Source: Coxiella endosymbiont of Amblyomma sculptum
GTDB lineage: Bacteria > Pseudomonadota > Gammaproteobacteria > Coxiellales > Coxiellaceae
Reading direction: 5' to 3'
NCBI RefSeq assembly: GCF_009883795.1
Contig: NZ_CP033868.1
Location: 62,001-126,000 of the forward strand
DNA: 64,000 nucleotides
Shown: positions 1-8,522 of the stretch, piece by piece
Layout: each line of letters starts with the position of its first letter
Position numbering within the stretch: position 1 is the first letter of the stretch
Translations under genes and position numbers: made by a program
The notes under the pieces: generated by a model
What the model was told of the DNA's origin: nothing
What the model saw: only the letters and a program-made list of their open reading frames with translations
Database searches by the model: none

Positions 1-87
1 GTCTTCAAAATAGCGATTGTATCACGAGCGCTATCTCCACTAGGAAGTATGATAAAATCCGGAGTGTAGAGGAGAGGATAACATAGA

Positions 88-1197
88 TTGAGAATTTATT
101 TGGTAGGTGGAGCTATCCGAGACGAATTGTTGGGAATTCCAATACAAGAGAGAGATTGGGTTGTAGTAGGTTCAACACCCGAGGAAATGATCGCTCGAGG
201 TTTTAAACCGGTCGGAAAAGAATTTCCAGTATTTTTGCATCCTCAAACCTATGAAGAATATGCGCTTGCTCGTACAGAATATAAAACCACTAAGGGATAT
301 AGAGGTTTCAGATTCCATACGGATCCTAATGTGACTCTTGAAGAAGATCTAAAACGTCGTGATCTCACAATCAACGCTATGGCTAAAACATCGGAAGGAA
401 AAATTATTGATCCTTATGGTGGGCAAAAAGATATAAAGAACAAGATTCTGCGTCATGTATCTCCCGCTTTTCGGGAAGATCCTGTACGGATTCTTCGTTT
501 GGCTCGTTTATCGGCCAAATTTCCTGAATTTTCTATTCATCCTAAGACATTGGATTTAATGAAAGACATAACACATTCGGGAGAAGTACATACATTGGTT
601 TCTGAGCGCGTTTGGCAAGAACTGGTTTGTGCGCTTTCTAGTAAATCTCCGGTTCGATTCTTTACAGTATTACAAAATTGTGGTGCTTTATCTGTCTTAT
701 TTGGTGCTTTACATCTTAACAGTAAAGGTATGAATGCTCTGTCTCAAATCGTAAGCAGAACTTCATCTCCTATTATTCGATTTTCTGTTTTATTAAGCAA
801 TTTGCCGTCCGAAGTTATTCAACAAATGACTCTAAAATACCGAATTCCAAATGAATATTTTCGTCTATCGAATATGATTATACAGTTCCAAGGTCTGTAT
901 GAGAGAATTGATCAAATGAATGCAAAAGAATTGTTAAATTTTATTCTTAAAACCGACGCATTAAGGAGAAAAAAACGTTTCGAACAATTTCTTCTCGCTT
1001 GTGCATCACTTTGTCCGGCATCAGAAAGGAACAGCGATAGAATCAGAAAAGCGATTGCGATCGTTAAATCAATCGATACTGGATTGCTACAAAAACAACG
1101 TCTTAGAGGAAAGAACTTCGCAAAATCTCTTGAAGAATTGCGATTAAGAGCCATCTGTACAGCTTTTAACTCTTCTGTCCTGTGGGGAAATTCTTAA
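88..1197 (+). CDS. cca: CCA tRNA nucleotidyltransferase
   Basis: Adds or repairs the 3'-terminal CCA of tRNAs, using CTP and ATP. The N-terminus shows the class II nucleotidyltransferase signature LVGGAIRDELLG, followed by ERDWVVVG with the catalytic acidic residues, the RRDLTINAMA motif near residue 92, and the EDPVRILRLARL helix of the neck. At 369 residues it matches the short proteobacterial form without the C-terminal HD phosphohydrolase domain found in E. coli. The start is a TTG at 88, preceded by a GGAGAGGA ribosome-binding site. None of the three tRNA genes in this window encodes CCA, so this enzyme should be needed for tRNA maturation and not only for repair. The next gene is convergent. 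Confidence 0.95.
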   Translation: MRIYLVGGAIRDELLGIPIQERDWVVVGSTPEEMIARGFKPVGKEFPVFLHPQTYEEYALARTEYKTTKGYRGFRFHTDPNVTLEEDLKRRDLTINAMAKTSEGKIIDPYGGQKDIKNKILRHVSPAFREDPVRILRLARLSAKFPEFSIHPKTLDLMKDITHSGEVHTLVSERVWQELVCALSSKSPVRFFTVLQNCGALSVLFGALHLNSKGMNALSQIVSRTSSPIIRFSVLLSNLPSEVIQQMTLKYRIPNEYFRLSNMIIQFQGLYERIDQMNAKELLNFILKTDALRRKKRFEQFLLACASLCPASERNSDRIRKAIAIVKSIDTGLLQKQRLRGKNFAKSLEELRLRAICTAFNSSVLWGNS

Positions 1198-1203
1198 TGT
1201 ACT

Positions 1204-2382
1204 TTAATTTATCTTTAGCGAAAGTCGAGCTGTTTGATTTCTTCTCGTAAATCCAAGTAGAGTAGAACTATAATTACGAGTTAGAGCAATCGCTTTGAAA
1301 AATTCGCCCATTTCGCTGGGAAAGACCAGCTTCTTAAGCTGTTGTGTATTCTGATACCGTTCCATCGAGTTTTCTGAAGAAATAAACGAAACAATATTAC
1401 AATTTAGTAAAAAATCTGCTTGATGAACAAACCCCGCTACTGTCAACTGATTACAAGCCGCTATTTCTGCAACAGCTGTAAAGTCAACATGAGCTGTGAT
1501 GTCCTGAATTCCGGGCAAAATTAGTGGATTAAAATGACTGTAGTGTTGATAATGGCAGGTAACAGTACCCTGACTGCGATTAGGGTGATAGTATTCATGT
1601 TGTGGAAACCCATAGTCAATTAGCAAAATTATCCCCTTTTTAAGAACATTTGCCAAAGAGATAATCCACGACTCTAACAGTAGATTGACTTCTGATTCGT
1701 AATCATTGGGAAAATTGATTTCTAAGTGTTCAATTTGTTGAATTAAGTTTGAAGACGATGGATCGTCTATTTTCCACGATAGTATTTTTTCTTCGAAATC
1801 TATACAATCTACGTACATTTCTTTGACGGAATTATTTTGGATCTTAAATTTGTGAACCGGTAGGGAATCTATTACCTCGTTTCCAACGATAATACCTATA
1901 AAATCCGTAGGCAGTTTATTTACCCATACAATACAACTAAACAATTCTGGAATTTCTTCCCGAAAGCGTTTTCTTTGGAACTTCCTAAGATTTTCGCTAA
2001 TTTCTAAAATAAAATAACGGATAGGCGGACACTGGCTAGACTGAAGTTCTTTTAATATGTGTATTGCCATTATTCCGCTGCCTGCGCCGAGTTCGAGTAT
2101 ATCGCCTCCCTTTAAATTCCGTAGCACTTGATGACATTGACGTGCCAAGCATCGCGAAAAAATAGAAGATATTTCAGGAGCTGTAACAAAATCACCGTTT
2201 TTCCCAAACTTTTGTGTATTGGCACTATAATACCCAAGATTGCGTGAATAAAGAGCCAACCGCATATAATGAGCAAAAGTAAGCGGCCCTTGTCGAATGA
2301 TTTTTTTGATGATCTTTGACTTCAAACGGTCGCTTCGAAATTGAGCGAAAGGACTCGGTACTGGAAGATTCTTGATTAACAC
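1204..2382 (-). CDS. SAM-dependent methyltransferase, MidA/NDUFAF7 (DUF185) family
   Basis: Belongs to the COG1565 family of Rossmann-fold methyltransferases, whose mitochondrial member (NDUFAF7/MidA) methylates an arginine of a respiratory complex I subunit; the bacterial substrate is not established. The N-terminal GPLTFAHYMRLAL and LGYYS segment and the DFVTAPEIS motif are typical. The SAM-binding glycine loop is ILELGAGSGIMA near residue 97, and IVGNEVIDSLPVH is the conserved family motif further on. Length (392) is normal. The start is GTG at 2382. It is transcribed away from tRNA-Gln and converges on cca. Family assignment is secure; function is inferred only at family level. Confidence 0.85.
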   Translation of the reverse strand: MLIKNLPVPSPFAQFRSDRLKSKIIKKIIRQGPLTFAHYMRLALYSRNLGYYSANTQKFGKNGDFVTAPEISSIFSRCLARQCHQVLRNLKGGDILELGAGSGIMAIHILKELQSSQCPPIRYFILEISENLRKFQRKRFREEIPELFSCIVWVNKLPTDFIGIIVGNEVIDSLPVHKFKIQNNSVKEMYVDCIDFEEKILSWKIDDPSSSNLIQQIEHLEINFPNDYESEVNLLLESWIISLANVLKKGIILLIDYGFPQHEYYHPNRSQGTVTCHYQHYSHFNPLILPGIQDITAHVDFTAVAEIAACNQLTVAGFVHQADFLLNCNIVSFISSENSMERYQNTQQLKKLVFPSEMGEFFKAIALTRNYSSTLLGFTRRNQTARLSLKIN

Positions 2383-2485
2383 ACAGGCATTCTAGAAATA
2401 AATTTCTAAGATGTCAAAAGACAAAAAAATCTATAGGAAAATTGTTATGAATTGAAGATAAGAATAGAATTCAGTATAGGTTAGT

Positions 2486-2513
2486 TTGACAGAAGTGTTG
2501 AAACTGTTAATAT
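2486..2513 (+). promoter_or_regulatory. Sigma-70 promoter for tRNA-Gln and prs
   Basis: A perfect TTGACA -35 hexamer (2486-2491), a 16-nt spacer and TAATAT (2508-2513) lie 15 nt before the mature 5' end of tRNA-Gln. Predicted transcription starts near 2520, which would give a short 5' leader. This is the best housekeeping promoter in the first 10 kb. Confidence 0.6.
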
Positions 2514-2528
2514 GAATTCGGTTTTTCT

Positions 2529-2600
2529 TGGGGTGTCGCCAAGCGGTAAGGCACTGGGTTTTGATCCCAGCATTCCCAGGTTCGAATCCTGGCACCCCAG
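2529..2600 (+). tRNA. tRNA-Gln (anticodon TTG)
   Basis: A complete cloverleaf. The acceptor stem TGGGGTG pairs with CACCCCA and the discriminator is G. The anticodon stem CTGGG/CCCAG closes a TTTTGAT loop with anticodon TTG at 2561-2563. The T-arm contains GGTTCGAATCC. The sequence closely resembles E. coli tRNA-Gln. The discriminator is followed by CCT, so the 3' CCA is not encoded. It lies 33 nt upstream of prs, the classic gammaproteobacterial arrangement, in which ispE and lolB normally precede it; neither is recognisable here. Confidence 0.97.
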
Positions 2601-2633
2601 CCTAAAAAAATTTTTAGCAAGGAAATCGGTTTT

Positions 2634-3593
2634 ATGTCGAATCTTGAAGACATTCGTATTTTCCATGGTAGTGCTAACCCTGTGCTCGCTGCTGATGTAG
2701 CGAGAAAATTGAATGCAGTTCTTGGTAGTGCGTTGGTTACTCGTTTTAGTGATGGAGAAATTCGAATTGAAATTCAGGAAAATGTTCGAGGCAGAGATAT
2801 CTATCTCATTCATTCGACTGGATATCCAGTAAATGAAAACGTTATGGAATTAATTTTAATGGGGGATGCCTTTCGCCGAGCGTCTGCAGCGAGCATCAAT
2901 GCGGTTGTACCTTATTTCGGTTATGCACGGCAAGATCGTAGGATTTGTTCTTCTCGAGTACCTATAAGTGCAAAAGTACTTGCTGATATGATGAAGAATG
3001 TAGGATTTTCTCGATTAATTACCGTTGATCTTCACGCAGATCAAATTCAAGGTTTTTTTTATATGCCAGTAGACAATATCCATGCGAGTACTGCTGCATT
3101 GGAGAAATATCACTTACTCGAGAAATTAAAAAACCCTATGATTGTTTCTCCTGATGTTAGCGGTGTGGTCCGCGCTCGTGCTATTGCTAAGAGACTGAAT
3201 GATTCGGATCTGGCCATTATCGATAAACGCCGTCCTGGACCTAACCAAGCCGAGATTATGAATATTATTGGCAATATAGAGGGACGACATTGTCTTATTG
3301 TAGACGATATTGTAGATACAGCCGGAACTCTATACCACGCAGCTCACGCTTTAAAAGAAAAAGGTTCTGCAACTGTCTCTGCTTATTGTACTCATCCTGT
3401 TTTATCAGGTAACGCTGTAGAAAGAATTATGGAATCGGAAATTGATGAACTCATCGTTACCGATACTATTCCTTTACAAAAAAAAGCTGCAGTTTGTACC
3501 AAGATCAAACAAATTTTTCTCGGTCATCTTATCGCTGAGACTATTTCTCGTATCAATCAAAAAGAATCGGTTAGTTCGATGTTTTTAGAATGA
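2634..3593 (+). CDS. prs: Ribose-phosphate pyrophosphokinase
   Basis: Makes PRPP from ribose 5-phosphate and ATP, feeding purine, pyrimidine, histidine and NAD synthesis. The 319-residue length is standard. Visible signatures are FSDGEIRIEI, the YFGYARQDR segment of the ATP-binding region, VDLHADQIQGFF, DKRRPGPN of the flexible catalytic loop, and the PRPP-binding motif LIVDDIVDTAGT near residue 222. ATG 2634 follows an AAGGAA ribosome-binding site. It is probably co-transcribed with the tRNA-Gln just upstream. The product supplies purM/purN and the pyrimidine genes elsewhere in the window. Confidence 0.97.
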   Translation: MSNLEDIRIFHGSANPVLAADVARKLNAVLGSALVTRFSDGEIRIEIQENVRGRDIYLIHSTGYPVNENVMELILMGDAFRRASAASINAVVPYFGYARQDRRICSSRVPISAKVLADMMKNVGFSRLITVDLHADQIQGFFYMPVDNIHASTAALEKYHLLEKLKNPMIVSPDVSGVVRARAIAKRLNDSDLAIIDKRRPGPNQAEIMNIIGNIEGRHCLIVDDIVDTAGTLYHAAHALKEKGSATVSAYCTHPVLSGNAVERIMESEIDELIVTDTIPLQKKAAVCTKIKQIFLGHLIAETISRINQKESVSSMFLE

Positions 3594-3677
3594 CTGTCAT
3601 CTTTAATTTCTCACTGTGTAATAGATTTTATAGGCGATTTGAAAAATAAAAGAAGAACACATTCAGAAATCAAATAT

Positions 3678-3716
3678 AAGAACGAATTTTAACAACAAGT
3701 TATTGTTCTTTTTTAC
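3678..3716 (+). terminator. Weak Rho-independent terminator after prs
   Basis: AAGAAC (3678-3683) pairs with GTTCTT (3705-3710), with an inner TAAC/GTTA helix, followed directly by TTTT. The stem is AT-rich and interrupted, so this is a modest prediction. Confidence 0.35.
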
Positions 3717-3813
3717 ATTTTTACAGTTGGAAGATTCGTTTACGAAGGGAGTTTCTTTTTAAATCTAACCGCAGTACAATCTTTGTAATTCTCGGAAATG
3801 AGGAAGGTAGCGA

Positions 3814-4491
3814 ATGACTGCTGGAGATTTTGAATTTGAAGCGGAATTGCGTAAAGAAATTGGAACAAAATCTGCACGACGTATACGAAGATTGTGCAAT
3901 AAGGTTTTGGGGACTGTATATGGAGCGGGAAAAGTTCCTCAATCCGTTTCTTTGCTACAAAAAGATGTGTTGAAAGCTTTTGCAAGCGAATCTGTTTTTT
4001 CTTCTGTTCTGGTACTTAAAATTAATGGTAAGAAACAGAGGGTTATCCTGAAAGATCTCCAACGTCATCATACAAAACCTAAAATTCTTCATATTGATTT
4101 CCAGCGCATCAGAGCATCTGAAAAAATAGTTGTTCGTGTTCCCTTACATATCATCGGTAAAGAGAAATGTATTGGAGTGAGAGCTGGAGGCATTGTTTCC
4201 TATTTTCACACCGATGTGGAAATCCGATGCTTTCCTGCTGATCTGCCGGCGTACGTTGGAATGGATATTTCTCAACTAAATCTCGATAAATCGCTTCATT
4301 TTTCAGATCTTGAACTCCCTTTTGGGGTTGAATTGGCAACTACTGTTAAAGGCGCAAAGGATTGGCCTGTTGTAGGTGTTCATCTACCAAGAGTAAGTAA
4401 AGACGATATTGCAGCTGAAATACATGAAAACAGTGATCTGTCTGATAAATCGGAAATAGCAAGTTCCAGCAGCAGCAAAGAATTAAAGTAA
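3814..4491 (+). CDS. rplY: 50S ribosomal protein L25, long (Ctc-type) form
   Basis: Binds 5S rRNA in the large ribosomal subunit. At 225 residues it is the two-domain Ctc/TL5 form, not the 94-residue E. coli L25. The first ~95 residues form the 5S-binding domain (ELRKEIGTKSARRIRR, then VILKDLQRHHTKPKILHIDF near residue 73), and the rest is the C-terminal beta domain with VRVPLHIIGKEKCIGV and VGVHLPRV. The tail is rich in Ser and acidic residues. ATG 3814 follows a GAGGAAGG ribosome-binding site. It precedes pth by 20 nt, the usual prs-rplY-pth-ychF order, so the genes probably form one transcript. Confidence 0.93.
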   Translation: MTAGDFEFEAELRKEIGTKSARRIRRLCNKVLGTVYGAGKVPQSVSLLQKDVLKAFASESVFSSVLVLKINGKKQRVILKDLQRHHTKPKILHIDFQRIRASEKIVVRVPLHIIGKEKCIGVRAGGIVSYFHTDVEIRCFPADLPAYVGMDISQLNLDKSLHFSDLELPFGVELATTVKGAKDWPVVGVHLPRVSKDDIAAEIHENSDLSDKSEIASSSSSKELK

Positions 4492-4511
4492 ATTTAGGAT
4501 AAGAAAAAATA

Positions 4512-5066
4512 ATGAAGCAATCGATTAAACTCATTGTTGGTTTGGGAAATCCGGGTAATGAGTATTCTGGAACTCGACATAATGTTGGTATTTGGTTCAT
4601 TGAAATTCTAGCCGATCGAGAAAGACGATTGTTGCACAAAAAAGATAAACTGTATGGACTTATTGGTAAATGGAATCACTGTTGGCTATTTAAACCTTCT
4701 GTGTATATGAACCAAAGTGGATTAGCAGTGGCTGCGGTAGTCCAGTTTTACAAATTGAATCCGCAAAAGATCTTGATAACACATGACGAATTAGATCTCA
4801 CAGTTGGAGATATTCGTCTAAAAAAAAACGGAGGACATGGAGGACATAATGGATTGCGTAGTATTACGCAGTATTTAGGAACTTCCGATTTCTACCGATT
4901 GCGAGTTGGTATTGGTCGTCCAGAACATAGAGAACAAATTACTTCTTATGTATTGGGTCTTCCTTCAAAGAAGGATCGGAAGGCTATTTTTATGGCTCTC
5001 GAAAAAGGCTTAGATGTTATTGAGAAATTATTAATCGGTAAGTTTCAAAAAATGAGACTTGTATAG
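4512..5066 (+). CDS. pth: Peptidyl-tRNA hydrolase
   Basis: Releases tRNA from peptidyl-tRNAs that drop off the ribosome. The N-terminus carries VGLGNPGNEYSGTRHNVG, with the catalytic histidine in TRHNVG near residue 23. Asn in FKPSVYMNQSG and Asp in ITHDELDL complete the active site, and the GGHGGHNGLRS loop is intact. The 184-residue length is slightly under E. coli (194). Start ATG 4512. The gene sits between rplY and ychF, the order conserved across gammaproteobacteria. Confidence 0.96.
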   Translation: MKQSIKLIVGLGNPGNEYSGTRHNVGIWFIEILADRERRLLHKKDKLYGLIGKWNHCWLFKPSVYMNQSGLAVAAVVQFYKLNPQKILITHDELDLTVGDIRLKKNGGHGGHNGLRSITQYLGTSDFYRLRVGIGRPEHREQITSYVLGLPSKKDRKAIFMALEKGLDVIEKLLIGKFQKMRLV

Positions 5067-5112
5067 TCCCCTAATAACATTATTTATCGCAATTTCTAAG
5101 GTTTGTGAAAAA

Positions 5113-6186
5113 ATGGGATTCAGGTGTGGTATTGTTGGACTACCCAATGTTGGAAAATCGACATTGTTTAATGCATTAACTAATGCAAATGTCCCAGTTT
5201 CCAGTTACCCTTTTTGTACCATTAGCCCTAATGAAGGGGCTACTGCGGTACCTGATATTCGTCTTGAAAAAGTTTCTAAAATTGTAAATTCAAGACGAAC
5301 AATTCCCACTACTGTCAATTTTATTGACATCGCTGGACTTGTTTCTGGTGCTTCTAAAGGAGAGGGATTGGGAAACCGGTTTCTTGATAATATTCGAACA
5401 ACTCAAGCTATTGTACATGTTGTTCGATGTTTTAAAGATGAAAATATTGTACATATTTCGAAAATTGCTAGACCTATTGCAGACATTGAAACAGTAAATG
5501 TAGAATTGGCGTTGGCAGATATGCAGATGATTGATAGAATTTTAGCTGGGTCGGGTAAGTGCACAAAACGTGGAGTCAAAAGAGTCCAAAACACTCAAAT
5601 TTTATTTGAAAAATTTAAAAATTGGCTGGATGAAGGAAAGCAACTACGAAAGTTGAAATTGACAGAAGAAGAGCAAGTACTATCACGATCCTACCAGTTT
5701 TTAACTGCAAAACCTATGTTGTATATCGCTAATGTGTCTAAGGAGGGCTTTGAAAATAATCCACTTTTAGATCAAATTCTTAAATATGCTGAAAAAGAAA
5801 ATACAAAAGTAATTCCTATTTGTGCTGCTTCTGAGGTAAGAAACGAAAGGATAACATTTCCAAAGAAGTTCCCTTTTGAAAAAGACAGATTGAATTATAT
5901 TATTCGAGAAAGTTATGCACTGTTGGGTTTAATTACCTTTTTTACCATAGGGGTTAAAGAAACTCACGCATGGACTTGTTCGTACAATTGCACAGCATCT
6001 CAAGCCGCTGGTATAGTACACTCCGATTTTAAGAAGCGTTTTATTCGTGCTGAGGTTGTTAGTTATGATAACTTTATTGAGTGTAGTAGCACGAAGAATG
6101 TTAAAGAAACGGGCAAGTATCGCCTTGAAGGAAAAAACTACATCGTACAAGACGGCGATATAATACACTTTCGAATAGCCCGTTAA
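5113..6186 (+). CDS. ychF: Redox-regulated ribosome-binding ATPase YchF (Obg family)
   Basis: An OLA1/YchF P-loop NTPase that prefers ATP and associates with ribosomes. The P-loop GLPNVGKSTLFNALT is near the N-terminus, FIDIAGLVSGASKGEGLGN is the G3 region, and the C-terminal TGS domain ends in YIVQDGDIIHF. I chose ATG 5113 because the protein then begins MGFRCGIVGLPNVGKS as the family does, with an upstream AAGG. An in-frame TTG at 5059 would overlap pth and add an atypical extension. Length from this start is 357 residues against 363 in E. coli. Confidence 0.95.
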   Translation: MGFRCGIVGLPNVGKSTLFNALTNANVPVSSYPFCTISPNEGATAVPDIRLEKVSKIVNSRRTIPTTVNFIDIAGLVSGASKGEGLGNRFLDNIRTTQAIVHVVRCFKDENIVHISKIARPIADIETVNVELALADMQMIDRILAGSGKCTKRGVKRVQNTQILFEKFKNWLDEGKQLRKLKLTEEEQVLSRSYQFLTAKPMLYIANVSKEGFENNPLLDQILKYAEKENTKVIPICAASEVRNERITFPKKFPFEKDRLNYIIRESYALLGLITFFTIGVKETHAWTCSYNCTASQAAGIVHSDFKKRFIRAEVVSYDNFIECSSTKNVKETGKYRLEGKNYIVQDGDIIHFRIAR

Positions 6187-6287
6187 GGATAGAAATACTC
6201 AGAAAAAAATTCTTCTAATGATATTTTACGTGTAATAATAAGGATAATTAAGGAGCTAGAGAGGGATAGTGTTTCCGAATTTTATTC

Positions 6288-6361
6288 GGCTATGTAGCTC
6301 AGTTGGTTAGAGCACAGCACTCATAACGCTGATGTCGGTGGTTCGAATCCACCCATAGCCA
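6288..6361 (+). tRNA. tRNA-Met (elongator, anticodon CAT)
   Basis: The acceptor stem GGCTATG pairs with CATAGCC and the discriminator is A at 6361. The loop CTCATAA places anticodon CAT at 6322-6324. The 5' half matches E. coli elongator tRNA-Met closely (GTAGCTCAGTTGGTTAGAGC), which separates it from initiator tRNA and from the CAU isoleucine tRNA. TAG follows the discriminator, so CCA is not encoded. It lies about 100 nt downstream of ychF. Confidence 0.93.
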
Positions 6362-6432
6362 TAGTCAGAGATACCAGATACAAATAGCAAATCAAAGCAA
6401 TGAAGAAGTGAAGCAATGAAATAAAAAGTGTA

Positions 6433-6462
6433 CGTTCTCTAAAAGCGCAGAACGATTTTATT
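6433..6462 (+). terminator. Possible terminator after tRNA-Met
   Basis: CGTTCT (6433-6438) pairs with AGAACG (6449-6454) around a 10-nt loop and is followed by ATTTTATT. The 6-bp stem is short, so confidence is low. Confidence 0.35.
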
Positions 6463-6620
6463 CAAATTGTATCTATTCGTCGACATTCATCCGAGACTCC
6501 TTTCTCTCATTTTTGGGTCCCTAATTTTTTGGGCACAGACCTCTTAGAAAAATAATCTGTACAAGAAGGATCTTGCGATTTTAACAAGATATGTTGTACC
6601 ATAGCATACGAGGTATTCTT

Positions 6621-7037
6621 ATGCAAAACACTGTTGATTCGAAATGGTTGCTGGTAGACGCAACAGGTAGAACACTCGGAAGATTAGCAAGCTGGATTGC
6701 TGTTCGCTTATTAGGAAAGAATAAGCCGAAGTACGTTCCGAACGCCAACATTGGAGATTTTGTTATTGTTGTTAACGTAGATAGGATTTATGTTTCCGGT
6801 GGGAAATTAGAAAAAAAACAGTATCACCGTCATTCCGGATATCCTGGAGGAATAAAAACTTTGAATCTCTTTCACATGCAGAAAACACATCCAGAACGTG
6901 TTCTGGAACTGGCCGTTAAAGGAATGTTACCTAAAGGCCCCTTAGGGCGTAGTGTGTATAATAAGTTGAAGATTTATGTTGGACCGTTTCATCCTCATCA
7001 AGCGCAGCGTCCAATTTTGGTTGGTTCCGTGAGTTGA
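6621..7037 (+). CDS. rplM: 50S ribosomal protein L13
   Basis: An early-assembling large-subunit protein. The protein starts [20 protein letters not shown], then carries the GDFVIVVN core and the MLPKGPLGR motif, ending in [13 protein letters not shown]. From ATG 6621, preceded by ACGAGG, it is 138 residues, close to the usual 142. An in-frame upstream ATG at 6591 would add ten unlikely residues. It is paired with rpsI immediately downstream, the universal L13-S9 operon. Confidence 0.96.
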   Translation: MQNTVDSKWLLVDATGRTLGRLASWIAVRLLGKNKPKYVPNANIGDFVIVVNVDRIYVSGGKLEKKQYHRHSGYPGGIKTLNLFHMQKTHPERVLELAVKGMLPKGPLGRSVYNKLKIYVGPFHPHQAQRPILVGSVS

Positions 7038-7076
7038 GAAATTCCGAGCGATGAAGAATGCTCTATTTTGGGTTAT

Positions 7077-7496
7077 ATGGAACAAATAAAAGAAATGGAA
7101 GTTTTGAGTACAGGCCGTCGTAAGACGGCTTCCGCGCGTGTCTTTTTAAGACGCGGTCGTGGAGAAGTAGTAATCAACGGAAAAAAGCTGAATGATTATT
7201 TCAGTCGTAACAATTCTCGAATGATAGTTTGTCAGCCATTAGTAAGTCTCAACGCTCGGTTTCAGTTTGACATTCGAGCTACTGTTAAAGGAGGGGGAAA
7301 CAGTGGTCAAGCAGGTGCGATTCGTCTTGGAATTACTCGGGCTTTAATAGAGTACGAAAAAGAAACAGGAGAAGATAGATTGTGGCGCAATACGTTGCGA
7401 AGAGATGGCCTTGTCACCAGAGACCCTCGTATGGTCGAACGTAAGAAAGTGGGTCGCCATAAAGCACGGAAAAGCGCTCAATATTCCAAACGATAA
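7077..7496 (+). CDS. rpsI: 30S ribosomal protein S9
   Basis: Small-subunit protein whose C-terminal tail contacts P-site tRNA. Family motifs are [12 protein letters not shown] near the N-terminus, [25 protein letters not shown] and the terminal [17 protein letters not shown]-like tail ending in SKR. The start is uncertain. ATG 7077 is taken here (139 residues); TTG 7068 lies better placed after a GAAGAA, and ATG 7095 would give a length nearer the usual 130. Co-transcription with rplM is very likely, with a spacing of about 40 nt. Confidence 0.93.
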   Translation: MEQIKEMEVLSTGRRKTASARVFLRRGRGEVVINGKKLNDYFSRNNSRMIVCQPLVSLNARFQFDIRATVKGGGNSGQAGAIRLGITRALIEYEKETGEDRLWRNTLRRDGLVTRDPRMVERKKVGRHKARKSAQYSKR

Positions 7497-7531
7497 AGTA
7501 GCGTTCATTTTGAACTTCGGCAAGAAATAAA

Positions 7532-8158
7532 ATGATAGTACTAAAGCGTTCCATAATGACGCTCTATTCGGGCCCTTCGGATATTTATAGTCATCAAGTA
7601 CGGATTGTGCTAGCGGAGAAGGGTGTTAGTGTTAACATCGTTGATGTTGATATGAATTATCCCGACAAAGATTTTCTAGAAATCAATCCTTATGGAACTT
7701 TGCCGACTCTTGTGGATCGAGAATTAGTCTTGTTCAATTCGCATATTATTATGGAGTATTTGGATGAGCGTTTCCCGCACCCTCCTCTGTTGCCTGTTTA
7801 TCCTGTATCTCGAGCCGAATGTCGTCTATTAATGTATCGAATCGAAAGAGATTTATATTCGAAGTTGCAGTTTGTTGAAGAAAATTCTTTTAAACGAATA
7901 ACAACAACAGATAAAGGTGCAGCGCTTAAAAGTGCTCTGATATTGATGGAACCGATTTTTAAAGAAAAACCTTATTTTATGAATGATGAGTTCACACTAG
8001 TAGATTGTGTTTTATCGCCTTTGTTGTGGAGATTGCCGCATTTAGGTATTCTATTGCCTCATTCGGCAATAGGCATTGCTGACTACGAAAATCGATTGTT
8101 TAGTCGAGAATCTCTGAAGGCGAGTTTGAGCGAAATTGAACGTGAATATGGAGAATAA
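7532..8158 (+). CDS. sspA: Stringent starvation protein A
   Basis: A glutathione-S-transferase-fold protein without catalytic Cys that binds RNA polymerase and modulates stress transcription. The N-terminus KRSIMTLYSGPSDIYSHQVR and the stretch FNSHIIMEYLDERFPHPPL follow E. coli SspA almost residue for residue. Length (208) is typical. ATG 7532 was used. It follows rpsI by 35 nt; cytochrome bc1 genes (petABC), which separate these genes in some relatives, are absent. Its usual partner sspB is decayed immediately downstream. Confidence 0.95.
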   Translation: MIVLKRSIMTLYSGPSDIYSHQVRIVLAEKGVSVNIVDVDMNYPDKDFLEINPYGTLPTLVDRELVLFNSHIIMEYLDERFPHPPLLPVYPVSRAECRLLMYRIERDLYSKLQFVEENSFKRITTTDKGAALKSALILMEPIFKEKPYFMNDEFTLVDCVLSPLLWRLPHLGILLPHSAIGIADYENRLFSRESLKASLSEIEREYGE

Positions 8159-8176
8159 TAAAGGATAAATCTTTCT

Positions 8177-8440
8177 ATGAAAATTATTTCAGCCGTATTT
8201 ATTTGCTTCGAGTAATCTATATATGGACTGTCGATAATTGTTTAATCCCCTTATGTTATAGCTTGATACTAGGACACCAATGTCTTTATCCCTCTTTCAT
8301 CGGTAAATAGCAATTTATCCCCCTTGAAAAGGGATGTGGTATGGTATTTCAGCAGAATAAGAGGGGGTTACGAGACAGATAGATGGTAATAACGATGAAA
8401 AACCTATTTCCCTGAAGAAAAACAAGAAGAGTATTTATAA
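8177..8440 (+). pseudogene. sspB: Decayed sspB (ClpXP specificity-enhancing factor) remnant
   Basis: No open frame spans this interval, but family-like pieces occur in the right order in different frames. QPYLFAS (compare RPYLLRA) comes first, then IYIWTVDNCLIP (compare FYEWLLDNQLTP), LDTRTP, NLSPLK, YFSRIRGG (compare FNARFGG) and finally YFPEEKQEEYL before a TAA at 8438-8440. The remnant starts 18 nt after sspA, the conserved sspA-sspB position. At least three frame changes, internal stops and net deletions make it non-functional. Only the order and motif resemblance support it; no alignment was computed. Confidence 0.6.
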
Positions 8441-8453
8441 AAAAAGAAAACCA

Positions 8454-8475
8454 AATCTTAAGATTTCTTAAGATT
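8454..8475. repeat. Tandem 10-bp repeat containing a palindrome
   Basis: TCTTAAGATT occurs twice head to tail (8456-8465 and 8466-8475), and the first copy is part of the 12-bp perfect palindrome AATCTTAAGATT (8454-8465). It lies about 48 nt upstream of the M50 protease start. It could be an operator or simple AT-rich slippage. Confidence 0.55.
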
Positions 8476-8522
8476 GTTAAATAGTTTCGAATAGTTTTCC
8501 TAATATTCGAGGTATCCACCTT

